From Onstottus_A sp049273835 (GTDB taxonomy: Bacteria; Acidobacteriota; Blastocatellia; UBA7656), in NCBI GenBank assembly GCA_049273835.1, contig JBASRM010000351.1, forward strand, positions 1 through 8,993: a DNA stretch of 8,993 nucleotides, written 5' to 3'. Under the pieces are notes generated by a model. It searched no databases. It saw only the letters and a list, made by a program, of their open reading frames with translations, and was not told the origin of the DNA. Shown piece after piece: positions 1-7,212 of this stretch. Position 1 is the first letter of the stretch; each line of letters begins with the position of its first letter. Made by a program: the position numbers and the translations under genes.

Positions 1-288
1 GATCAGCGTGAATCTAGAGCGACTCCGGGGGAATAGTAGCAATCAAACGCTGATCTCCGCTGACTAACGTAACGCAGATTCTCGCTGATCTGCGCTAATC
101 AGCGAACCGAAGGCGGCGAAGATCAGCGTGAATCTAGAGCGGCTCAGGGGGAATAGTAGCAATCAAACGCTGATCTCCGCTGACTGACGTAACGCAGATT
201 CTCGCTGATAATCAGCGAACCGAAGGCGGCGCACATCAGCGGTAATAGAGCGACTCAGAATAATAGTGGCAATCAAACGCCGTTCTGC
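1..288. repeat. Intergenic ~120-bp tandem repeat (two full copies, one partial)
   Basis: Copy 1 spans 1-120 and copy 2 spans 121-233; they are nearly identical, with a few substitutions. Copy 2 lacks 7 bases that copy 1 has at about 90-96. A third, more diverged and truncated copy runs 234-288. Each unit is made of short related words: ATCAGCG, its complement CGCTGAT, and variants such as TCTGCG and CTCCGCTGA. Bases 1-9 are the exact reverse complement of 47-55, so each unit can form internal hairpins. No convincing reading frame crosses the block. I see this as non-coding repeat DNA; its function is unknown. It may continue left of the window, because copy 1 starts exactly at base 1. Confidence 0.9.
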
Positions 289-374
289 AATGTAACTCGA
301 TCTTTGAAGTGATTCGGCCTTGACCCGCCAGGTGCTTGCATTACGACGAGCACCGAAGGCGTACCTGTTGCCGC

Positions 375-403
375 TTGTCGTGGTTCCGGCCTTCTGGTAT
401 TCT
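375..403 (+). promoter_or_regulatory. Weak candidate sigma70-like promoter for the protease gene
   Basis: TTGTCG (375-380) and TATTCT (398-403) are separated by 17 bases. Each matches 4 of 6 consensus positions. The pair lies about 90 bases upstream of the chosen start of the tricorn-like gene and beyond the repeat block. The match is weak, and promoter consensus in this lineage is not certain. Confidence 0.22.
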
Positions 404-481
404 CCGCGCCATCCATTACATTGGATTAGACTGGGTTCAACAGCGGCTGCCGAGGGCTCGCCGGCGGTTTTTCCCACCAAC

Positions 482-487
482 AGGAGG
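482..487 (+). promoter_or_regulatory. Shine-Dalgarno site that sets the protease start
   Basis: AGGAGG lies 4 bases before the ATG at 492. The frame stays open upstream to an ATG at 336, but only the 492 start has this ribosome-binding site and puts a signal peptide at the N-terminus, so 492 is preferred. Confidence 0.8.
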
Positions 488-491
488 AGAT

Positions 492-3400
492 ATGCACTTC
501 GACCGTGTTGCTATCCGTAACTGCTTTTTTCGCGCAGCACTCGCACTGGTCACGTTAATTGTCGTGCCGCTTTGCGCCGGCGCGCAGGGCGTGGACCTGA
601 AAGACACGCGACTGCTCTCCCAGCCGGCCATCAGCAAGGACCACGTCGCCTTTATCTACGCCGGCGATCTATGGGTAGCGGACCTCGATGGCAAGAACGT
701 CCTGCGACTGACCGCCGACGAAGGCCAGCAGGCTAACCCGGCGTTTTCTCCCGACGGATCGCTGATAGCATTTACAGCGCAGTACGAGGGCAACCCTGAC
801 GTCTACGTTGTCTCGGTCGCCGGTGGTGTGCCGAAACGACTGACCTGGCATCCAGGCGCGGACGTTGTTCAGGACTTCACCCCCGATGGATCGGCAGTGC
901 TGTTCACATCCCCTCGTGCGGTCTTCACCGGCAGGTATACACAGTTATTCACCGTTCCAGTCAAAGGAGGGATTGAAGAACCTCTCAAGCTGCCAAACGC
1001 ATACAAGGCGGCTTATTCGCCGGACGGGGCGAAGCTGGCTTACAACCCGTTGTCCGAGGCGTTCACTCAGTGGAAGCACTACCGCGGCGGGCTCAACTCT
1101 ACGATATGGCTCTACAAGTTCAATGACCATTCCGCCGAGAAGCTCCCCCAGCCGGAAGGCCGCGCCAACGATGCTGATCCAATGTGGATCGCCGATACGA
1201 TCTACTTTCGCTCGGACCGCAACGGTGAGTTCAATCTCTTTGCTTACAACTTGAAATCAAAATCGATAAAACAACTCACCGACCACAAAGACTTTCCGGT
1301 GATGGCCGCCTCGGCAGGTGGCGGGCAGATCGTTTACGAGCAAGCCGGTTATCTTCACGTCTTTGATCCGAAGTCATCGAGAAGCGCAAAGCTGACGATC
1401 GGGGTTCCGGCCGATCTGGTTGAAACGCGCGCGCGATTCGTAAAAGGGGCGCGCTACATTCGCCATGCTTCAATCTCGCCAACCGGCGCGCGCGCGGTGT
1501 TCGAGTTTCGCGGTGAGATCGTCACCGTGCCCGCAGAAAAAGGCGATGCGCGGAACCTCACCAATACAACCGGCGCAAACGAGCGTTCCCCCGTGTGGTC
1601 GCCCGACGGCAAGTCCATCGCATACTTCTCGGACGAGTCAGGCGAATACGAGCTGCACATTCGCAGCCAGGATGGCAAAGGCGACGTCCGCAAGATCAAA
1701 CTCACTGGCGCGGGTTTTTATGACGTGCCAGTCTGGTCGCCCGACAGCCAGAGGCTTTCATACGCGGACAATTCATGGAGCCTCTATTGGCTGGACTTGC
1801 AGACCGGCGTTTCGAAGAAAGTCGCCTCGGAATATCAATATGGACCCACGCGCGCCAAGACGATCCATCACGTCTGGTCGCCCGATTCCAGATGGATCGC
1901 ATACACGCTGAATACCAAAGCCTACATTCAAGCTGTGCACGCATATTCAATTGAAAAGGATAAGTCGTTTCAGATCACTGATGGCTTGAGCGAAGTCAGC
2001 GAGCCCGTGTTCGATGACAGCGGCAAATACCTTTACTTCTTCGGGTCGACTGATGCCGGTCCCGTCAAAGACTGGTTCGCGATGTCCAACGCCGACATGC
2101 GCGTGACGCAGTCGCTGTACCTGACGGTGCTTCGCAGCAACCTGCCCAACCCGCTTGCCAAAGAGAGCGACGAAGAAAAGGGCTTGCAAAAAGAAGAGAA
2201 ACCGAAAGAGCCGCCGAAGGCTGCGCCTGAGCCTTTCTCGATCGACTTCGATGGAATAGGCAACAGGATTGTTGCGATCCCCCTCCCGCCCGGAAACTAC
2301 CGAGACCTGTCTGCCGGCGTCGCCGGACAGTTTTACTATATCGAGAGTCCGCCAGGCGACTCCCCCTTCGGAGGTGGCCCCGACCGGTCTTCGCTTCATC
2401 AATACGACTTGAACAAACGCAAGGACGAGATGTTTATCCCCGGAGTCAGGGACTACCTGGTATCCGCCGATAAGAAGAAGATTCTCTACACCGGCAACAA
2501 CGCATGGGCCATAGCTTCAGTCACACCAAAGCCGCAACCCGGCCAGGCTAAGATAAACGTCGATGACATCGAAGTGCGCATAGATCCGCGCGTCGAGTGG
2601 ACGCAAATGTTCAACGAAGCCTGGCGTATCAATCGCGATTACTTTTATGCGACCAACATGCACGGCGCTGATTGGAACGCAATGCGACAGAAATACGCGG
2701 CGTTCCTGCCTCACCTGGCGACTCGCAACGATCTGAATCGGATCATCCAATGGATGTGCAGCGAGCTGGCGGTCGGTCATCACCGCGTCGGTGGCGGCGA
2801 TTTTCTGTACCAGCCGAAGAATGTTCCGGGCGGGTTGTTGGGCGCTGATTATTCCGTTGAGAACGGCCGTTACCGATTCAAGAAGGTGTACGGCGGTCTG
2901 AACTGGAACCCCCAGCTACGTTCGCCGCTGACTGAGCCGGGTGTTAACGTGAAAGCCGGCGACTACCTCCTGGCAGTGCGCGGACAGGAGCTTCGGCCAC
3001 CCGCTAATCTTTACAGCCTGTTCGAGAACACCTCAGGCAAGATCATCGAGATTACAGTCGGTCCCAATCCCGACGGTTCCGGCTCGCGAACCGTTCAGGT
3101 GGTGCCGATCGCCAACGAGGGCGCGCTTCGCAATCGCGATTGGGTAGAAGGGAATCTGAAGAAGGTCGACGAAGCAACCGGCGGTCGCGTGGCATATGTG
3201 TACGTTCCGAACACAACCGCGCAGGGTCACGCCTACTTCAAACGCTACTTCTACCCGCAGTCTTACAAAGAAGCGATCATCGTTGACGAGCGGTTCAACG
3301 GCGGCGGTCAGGCGGCGGACTACTACATCGACATCCTTCGACGTCCGCTTGCGTCGTACTGGGCGATGCGCTACGGCGCGGATCTCAAAACTCCCGCTGC

Positions 3401-3800
3401 TTCGATTCAAGGTCCGAAGGTAATGTTGATAGACGAAACTGCCGGATCCGGCGGCGACTTCCTGCCCTGGATGTGGCGTAGGTTCGGCATGGGCAAGCTT
3501 ATCGGCAAGCGCACCTGGGGCGGGCTGGTAGGCATACTCGGGTTCCCGGTATTGATGGATGGCGGCGGGGTAACTGCGCCAAATCTTGCGATTTGGACAC
3601 CCGAAGAAGGCTGGATAGTCGAAAACGTTGGCGTGCCTCCCGATATTGAAGTCGAGCAGATGCCGGCCGATGTTATCAACGGGCGCGACCCTCAACTGGA
3701 GAAGGCAATTCAGGTGTTGATGGACGAGCTGAAAAAGAATCCGCCCAAGCAGCCACAACGACCGCCGTATCCAGTTCGGAACAGGCAACAACAGCCATGA
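492..3800 (+). CDS. Exported tricorn-like S41-family protease
   Basis: This 1102-residue protein has the domain order of tricorn protease (the archaeal founder is about 1070 residues). Residues 1-31 look like a Sec signal peptide: basic residues R9 and R14, a hydrophobic stretch 15-27, and AGA before Q32. Two beta-propellers follow (about 38-340 and 340-680) with PD40-type motifs at F85-G89, Y175-G179, W369-G373, W415-D418 and W462-D465. A Lys/Glu/Pro-rich insert sits at about 557-580. The C1 segment starts near D691, a PDZ-like domain spans about 780-873, and the C2 catalytic core about 874-1075. Candidate catalytic residues are H763 (in E-L-A-V-G-H-H), nucleophile S986 (in A-G-S-G-G-D) and E1044 (in V-E-N-V-G-V). 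The archaeal Ser before the histidine is Gly762 here. The tail is basic and proline-rich. It probably cleaves peptides or proteins outside the cytoplasm; its substrate is unknown. It appears to be transcribed alone. Confidence 0.93.
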   Translation: MHFDRVAIRNCFFRAALALVTLIVVPLCAGAQGVDLKDTRLLSQPAISKDHVAFIYAGDLWVADLDGKNVLRLTADEGQQANPAFSPDGSLIAFTAQYEGNPDVYVVSVAGGVPKRLTWHPGADVVQDFTPDGSAVLFTSPRAVFTGRYTQLFTVPVKGGIEEPLKLPNAYKAAYSPDGAKLAYNPLSEAFTQWKHYRGGLNSTIWLYKFNDHSAEKLPQPEGRANDADPMWIADTIYFRSDRNGEFNLFAYNLKSKSIKQLTDHKDFPVMAASAGGGQIVYEQAGYLHVFDPKSSRSAKLTIGVPADLVETRARFVKGARYIRHASISPTGARAVFEFRGEIVTVPAEKGDARNLTNTTGANERSPVWSPDGKSIAYFSDESGEYELHIRSQDGKGDVRKIKLTGAGFYDVPVWSPDSQRLSYADNSWSLYWLDLQTGVSKKVASEYQYGPTRAKTIHHVWSPDSRWIAYTLNTKAYIQAVHAYSIEKDKSFQITDGLSEVSEPVFDDSGKYLYFFGSTDAGPVKDWFAMSNADMRVTQSLYLTVLRSNLPNPLAKESDEEKGLQKEEKPKEPPKAAPEPFSIDFDGIGNRIVAIPLPPGNYRDLSAGVAGQFYYIESPPGDSPFGGGPDRSSLHQYDLNKRKDEMFIPGVRDYLVSADKKKILYTGNNAWAIASVTPKPQPGQAKINVDDIEVRIDPRVEWTQMFNEAWRINRDYFYATNMHGADWNAMRQKYAAFLPHLATRNDLNRIIQWMCSELAVGHHRVGGGDFLYQPKNVPGGLLGADYSVENGRYRFKKVYGGLNWNPQLRSPLTEPGVNVKAGDYLLAVRGQELRPPANLYSLFENTSGKIIEITVGPNPDGSGSRTVQVVPIANEGALRNRDWVEGNLKKVDEATGGRVAYVYVPNTTAQGHAYFKRYFYPQSYKEAIIVDERFNGGGQAADYYIDILRRPLASYWAMRYGADLKTPAASIQGPKVMLIDETAGSGGDFLPWMWRRFGMGKLIGKRTWGGLVGILGFPVLMDGGGVTAPNLAIWTPEEGWIVENVGVPPDIEVEQMPADVINGRDPQLEKAIQVLMDELKKNPPKQPQRPPYPVRNRQQQP

Positions 3801-3816
3801 GAGTTTGACCTTCGCG

Positions 3817-3836
3817 TGCCGGCGTTAAGGCTGGCA
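3817..3836 (+). terminator. Weak hairpin after the protease gene
   Basis: TGCCGGC and GCTGGCA can pair as a 7-bp stem (one G-T wobble) around a 6-base loop, 16 bases after the stop codon. No T-run follows, so it does not look like a standard intrinsic terminator. It could be a degenerate terminator or chance. Confidence 0.25.
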
Positions 3837-3930
3837 TTCCAGGCCTTGGCTCTGAACATCAGAATCACGCTGACTACTAGTGCTCCCTCCGCGCTTAAGC
3901 CGGTGTTCGCCTATCTATCGCATAATGGAA

Positions 3931-3964
3931 CGCAAACAGCGAGATCTCCCTAATCGTGTTTGCG
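3931..3964. repeat. Perfect 8-bp inverted repeat in the protease-PilZ gap
   Basis: CGCAAACA (3931-3938) is the exact reverse complement of TGTTTGCG (3957-3964). The 18-base spacer contains the 8-base palindrome GAGATCTC (3941-3948). It lies in the ~300-bp non-coding gap 3801-4098. No T-run follows on the plus strand. It may be an operator-like site or a structured RNA element; nothing else recognisable was seen in this gap apart from the weak hairpin at 3817 and the -10-like box at 4092. Confidence 0.5.
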
Positions 3965-4091
3965 CGCCCCTTGCGATTTGCCTATTACAAATTGAAATGG
4001 CCTGGTCGGGAACGCGATTTATCCGCCCAGGCAGATACTAACTTGTGTTCCATTCTTCTATCCATTTCCACTAATAATCGCCTCTTAAGTC

Positions 4092-4097
4092 TATAAT
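4092..4097 (+). promoter_or_regulatory. Consensus -10-like TATAAT touching the start of the PilZ gene
   Basis: A perfect TATAAT ends 1 base before the GTG at 4099 and 4 bases before the ATG at 4102. No good -35 is present at 16-19 bases. If this were the real -10 box, transcription would begin near 4103-4105. The message would then be leaderless or start translation further in, for example at the ATG at 4123. It may also be a chance match. Confidence 0.3.
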
Positions 4098-4098
4098 C

Positions 4099-4995
4099 GT
4101 GATGGCCTATCCAAAAATAATCATGAACTCCGAAGACAGCAGTCGCTCGCTGCAAGCATACTTTCTGGAACTGGAGCGCGTTCTGGAGCGGATAGAACAC
4201 GCATCAACGCTCTACCAGGTATTGGCCCTCAAACGGTCGGCCACAACCGAGAATATGAAGAGTGCTTACCGGCAAACCATGACTCTGCTCAACCCTTCGG
4301 TTGAAACACACCGTCATCTTAATCCAGACTTTAAGGTGCGAATCAAGCGAGCAGTTAACAGGGTTTCAAATGCTTTCTCCGTACTCTCTAATTTTGGCAA
4401 GAGGGTTGAATATGACAATTCGCTAGTCAGCAAAGACGCAGTACCGCTAACAGTAAATATGCCGGAAGCCCCCGAAGCAAGACTTCCTGCCACCGAAGCA
4501 AAACTTCCCGCCAAGCCAAAGTCAGCAGACTCAAAGCAACGAACAGGCTCGGCGACAGATTCAGAAGTGATCAACATCAAGCGCTCACCAATGCATGAGG
4601 CTATATACACAAAAGCGGCAGAACTGAGCCGGAGCACCGAGCGCCGCAAATTCAAAAGATTCAAATCACGTTTCCCGGCTCGCGTCATGGGTTACGATAG
4701 AGTGAATGGCAAATGGGTTGAAGTGGCGGAGACTATCGACATGAGCAAAGGGGGCGTGGCGCTAAGGTTGAATAGAGCGGTGCGGGAGGGGATGGTAGTA
4801 CTTTTGATGCTTCCGTTGCCGGTGAAGCTGCGATCTCATGGCTACAGTGAGCCGTTCTACCGTGTGTATGCCATTGTGCGTCAAGTCAAACCAACTTCAG
4901 ATGAGCACTGGATGATAGGATTGGAGTTCTTAAGCGAGTCGCCGCCGGCAGGCTACCTCGACAAGCCATGGTCTATATTCAGGACGGCTCGGTGA
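4099..4995 (+). CDS. DnaJ-like/PilZ domain fusion protein (putative c-di-GMP effector)
   Basis: The protein is 298 residues from the GTG at 4099; ATG starts at 4102 and 4123 are also possible. An in-frame stop at 4075 limits the upstream end, and none of the starts has a clear Shine-Dalgarno. There is no signal peptide, so it is probably cytoplasmic. Residues ~36-108 resemble a J domain: T-L-Y-Q-V-L at the first helix, then A-Y-R, and later A-F-S-V-L-S and K-R-V-E-Y-D. The HPD tripeptide that activates DnaK is replaced by N65-P66-S67. A Pro/Ala/Lys-rich linker covers ~110-165 and contains a small internal repeat (R/K-L-P-A). Residues ~181-285 form a PilZ domain with both c-di-GMP motifs: R183-x-x-x-R187 and D214-x-S216-x-x-G219. 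PilZ proteins of this type bind cyclic di-GMP and adjust motility, exopolysaccharide or surface functions; the target here is unknown. The dehydrogenase gene follows after 56 bp on the same strand. Confidence 0.85.
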   Translation: MMAYPKIIMNSEDSSRSLQAYFLELERVLERIEHASTLYQVLALKRSATTENMKSAYRQTMTLLNPSVETHRHLNPDFKVRIKRAVNRVSNAFSVLSNFGKRVEYDNSLVSKDAVPLTVNMPEAPEARLPATEAKLPAKPKSADSKQRTGSATDSEVINIKRSPMHEAIYTKAAELSRSTERRKFKRFKSRFPARVMGYDRVNGKWVEVAETIDMSKGGVALRLNRAVREGMVVLLMLPLPVKLRSHGYSEPFYRVYAIVRQVKPTSDEHWMIGLEFLSESPPAGYLDKPWSIFRTAR

Positions 4996-5041
4996 AGAGC
5001 TGCCACGATGTCGATGCAGTGTGCGAGAACCAGTCAAACTC

Positions 5042-5046
5042 AGGAG
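5042..5046 (+). promoter_or_regulatory. Shine-Dalgarno site for the quinohaemoprotein gene
   Basis: AGGAG lies 5 bases before the ATG at 5052. The frame is open back to 4968 inside the PilZ gene, but 5052 alone combines this site with an export signal, so it is the preferred start. Confidence 0.75.
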
Positions 5047-5051
5047 TTTAC

Positions 5052-7136
5052 ATGACTAGACGAATAAAGTTTGCGTTTCTAGTGTCGCTTCTGGCTTGCA
5101 CTGCCTTTCTTCAAACTCCGCTCGCGCAGAAGAAAGCTCGAACGCCCGCCGCGAAGGGCGCGAGGCTTATCGATGATGCTGCGCTTCGCAATGCGGATGC
5201 GCGCAAGGGCGAGTGGATCACTCATGGGCGGAATTATTCCGAAACTCGCTTCTCGCCCCTAGACCAGATCAACGCCGCCAACATCAAGGAACTCGGGCTT
5301 GCCTGGTCCTTTGACACCGAAACGACCCGCGGGCTTGAAGCGACACCAATCATCGTCGACGGCGTAATGTACACCACTGGGAGCTGGAGTGTTGTGTTTG
5401 CCCTTGACGCGCGCTCGGGTAAACAGCTCTGGAGATGGGACCCGCAGGTGCCGCGCACGGCCGGCTATAAAGCGTGTTGCGACGTAGTCAATCGAGGTGT
5501 AGCCGTCTACAAAGGCAGGATCTACGTCGGGACGCTTGATGGGCGATTGGCGGCGCTCGATGCTCAGTCTGGCAAGCTGGTCTGGCAAGTGGTCACCGTG
5601 GATCAGAGCCTGCCCTACACCGTCACCGGCGCGCCACGAGTAGTGAAAGGCAAGGTGTTGATCGGTAACGGCGGCGCCGAGATGGGCGTTCGCGGTTACA
5701 TATCCGCGTATGACGCCGAAAGCGGGAAGCTTGCCTGGCGCTTCTACACGGTGCCGGGAGATCCCTCGAAACCGTTCGAGTCCCCGGCAATGGAGCGCGC
5801 GGCGAAGACCTGGTCGGGTCAGTGGTGGAAGGTTGGAGGCGGCGGCACAGTTTGGGACTCGATGGCTTACGATCCGGAACTCGATCTCCTGTACATAGGA
5901 ACCGGAAACGGCTCGCCGTGGAACCGAGAAATTCGCAGCGCAGGCGCCGGTGATAATCTTTACTTATCGTCGATTATCGCGCTTAAGCCTGACTCCGGGG
6001 AGCTGGTTTGGTACTACCAGACTACGCCGGGCGATTCGTGGGACTATACCGCCACTCAGCACATCATCCTGGCCGATCTCGATATCGAAGGCCGCAAGCG
6101 CAAGGTGTTGATGCAAGCGCCGAAGAACGGCTTTTTCTATGTGATCGATCGAACGAATGGTGAATTGCTCTCGGCGCAGGCCTACGTCCCGATCTCCTGG
6201 GCGAAGGAGGTCGATAAGAAAACAGGTCGTCCTGTTGAGAGTCAGGGAGTGCGCTATCAAACTGCGGCCGCTTTTATCAAGCCGGGCCCGCTCGGAGGTC
6301 ACAATTGGCAGCCCATGTCGTTTAATCCGCAGACCGGGCTTGTTTATATCCCCGCCCAAGACACGCTGTTCGTCTATTCGCCAGATAAGAAGTATCAATA
6401 CAGGCCCGGAACATGGAATACCGGAATTGATTTTTCGATCTTCAAAGATCCGGTGCCGTTGATGCCTGGTTTTTTGCTCGCGTGGGACCCGGTGAATCAG
6501 AGGGAACGTTGGCGCGTTCCCCACACGAGCTTCTGGAACGGCGGCACACTCACGACCGCAGGGAATCTGGTTTTTCAAGGAACGTCCGATGGACGCTTCG
6601 TGGCTTACAGCGCCGACAAAGGTGACAAGCTTTGGGAAGCGCAGTTGGGCACCGGGGTCATCGCCTCGCCGGTCACCTACGAGCTGGATGGGGTGCAATA
6701 TGTTTCGATAATGGCGGGCTGGGGAGGCGCTTTTCCGCTGACGGGAGGTGACGGGAAAGGAGCGACTCCGTCAGGCGGCAAGCTGCTGACCTTTTCGCTC
6801 AACGGGAAGATGAAGCTGCCTGAAATAGTGGCGCAGGAGCGCATCATCACCCCGATCGGAGTGACCGCGTCGATTGAGACGATTGAAAAGGGCGCGACGC
6901 TTTTTGCGCAATGGTGCGCTGTGTGTCACGGCCTGGGCGCTGCGGGCGGCGGAGCGACAGCCGATCTGCGTTATTCGCAAGCGGCGACGTTCGACAAGTA
7001 TCGCGACATCGTGTTGGAAGGAAAGTATCAGGGAATGGGGATGCCGTCGTTAAAACGATGGCTTACATCTGAGGATGTGGATGCGATTCGCGCTTACGTG
7101 CTGACGCGGCGGGCGGCGCTGTCTGAGAGGAAGTGA
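5052..7136 (+). CDS. PQQ-dependent quinohaemoprotein alcohol dehydrogenase
   Basis: The 694-residue product matches type II quinohaemoprotein alcohol dehydrogenases (usually about 690-710). These oxidise alcohols in the periplasm and pass electrons from PQQ to a fused cytochrome c. The N-terminus (R3, R4, K6, then hydrophobic) is an export signal; cleavage could follow A25, or C16 could be a lipoprotein cysteine (L-L-A-C). Residues ~40-590 form the propeller, with vicinal cysteines C142-C143 (the PQQ-stacking disulphide), metal ligands E210 and N286, catalytic D331 in G-D-S-W-D-Y, and the G-G-H-N-W419 motif. Two residues after D331 is Thr333, not Asp, which points to calcium rather than a lanthanide. 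The C-terminal cytochrome c domain (~605-690) has C622-x-x-C625-H626 for covalent haem, and M662 or M664 (G-M-G-M-P) as the likely axial ligand. No PQQ synthesis or cytochrome maturation gene is in the window. The substrate cannot be read from sequence. Confidence 0.94.
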   Translation: MTRRIKFAFLVSLLACTAFLQTPLAQKKARTPAAKGARLIDDAALRNADARKGEWITHGRNYSETRFSPLDQINAANIKELGLAWSFDTETTRGLEATPIIVDGVMYTTGSWSVVFALDARSGKQLWRWDPQVPRTAGYKACCDVVNRGVAVYKGRIYVGTLDGRLAALDAQSGKLVWQVVTVDQSLPYTVTGAPRVVKGKVLIGNGGAEMGVRGYISAYDAESGKLAWRFYTVPGDPSKPFESPAMERAAKTWSGQWWKVGGGGTVWDSMAYDPELDLLYIGTGNGSPWNREIRSAGAGDNLYLSSIIALKPDSGELVWYYQTTPGDSWDYTATQHIILADLDIEGRKRKVLMQAPKNGFFYVIDRTNGELLSAQAYVPISWAKEVDKKTGRPVESQGVRYQTAAAFIKPGPLGGHNWQPMSFNPQTGLVYIPAQDTLFVYSPDKKYQYRPGTWNTGIDFSIFKDPVPLMPGFLLAWDPVNQRERWRVPHTSFWNGGTLTTAGNLVFQGTSDGRFVAYSADKGDKLWEAQLGTGVIASPVTYELDGVQYVSIMAGWGGAFPLTGGDGKGATPSGGKLLTFSLNGKMKLPEIVAQERIITPIGVTASIETIEKGATLFAQWCAVCHGLGAAGGGATADLRYSQAATFDKYRDIVLEGKYQGMGMPSLKRWLTSEDVDAIRAYVLTRRAALSERK

Positions 7137-7212
7137 AACTGGGATGAACTCCGATGGTGTATGCTTGCCAGATCACCCGAATGATTGCACCGGTCACGAC
7201 GCTGTCAGTCAT

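Noticed and set aside
1..288. CRISPR array
   Set aside because: The units are ~113-120 bp and repeat nearly whole, without short direct repeats separated by unique spacers.
163..480. Minus-strand open frame over the repeat block and leader
   Set aside because: It crosses repetitive non-coding DNA, its translation is low in character, and no start signal is visible.
336..491. 52-residue N-terminal extension of the tricorn-like protein from the ATG at 336
   Set aside because: It is arginine-rich without domain character, has no ribosome site, and would bury the signal peptide that begins at 492.
3033..3791. 252-codon open frame on the minus strand
   Set aside because: It lies wholly opposite the catalytic region of the protease; its composition looks like a complementary-strand shadow and no motif or ribosome site supports it.
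3868..3876. Fragment CGCTGACTA shared with the left repeat block
   Set aside because: Only nine bases match, with no extended similarity around them; it is likely chance.
4968..5051. 28-residue upstream extension of the dehydrogenase
   Set aside because: It overlaps the PilZ gene end and displaces the signal peptide; the ATG at 5052 has AGGAG 5 bases before it.
6033..6050. Lanthanide-dependent type of dehydrogenase
   Set aside because: The extra Asp two residues after the catalytic Asp is absent; Thr333 is there, and the C-terminal haem domain also points to the calcium-type quinohaemoprotein class.
5964..6698. 244-codon open frame on the minus strand
   Set aside because: It is opposite the core of the dehydrogenase propeller and has no recognisable protein features.
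7137..7212. Terminator or small RNA between the convergent genes
   Set aside because: I found no stable stem with a T-run on either strand in these 76 bases.
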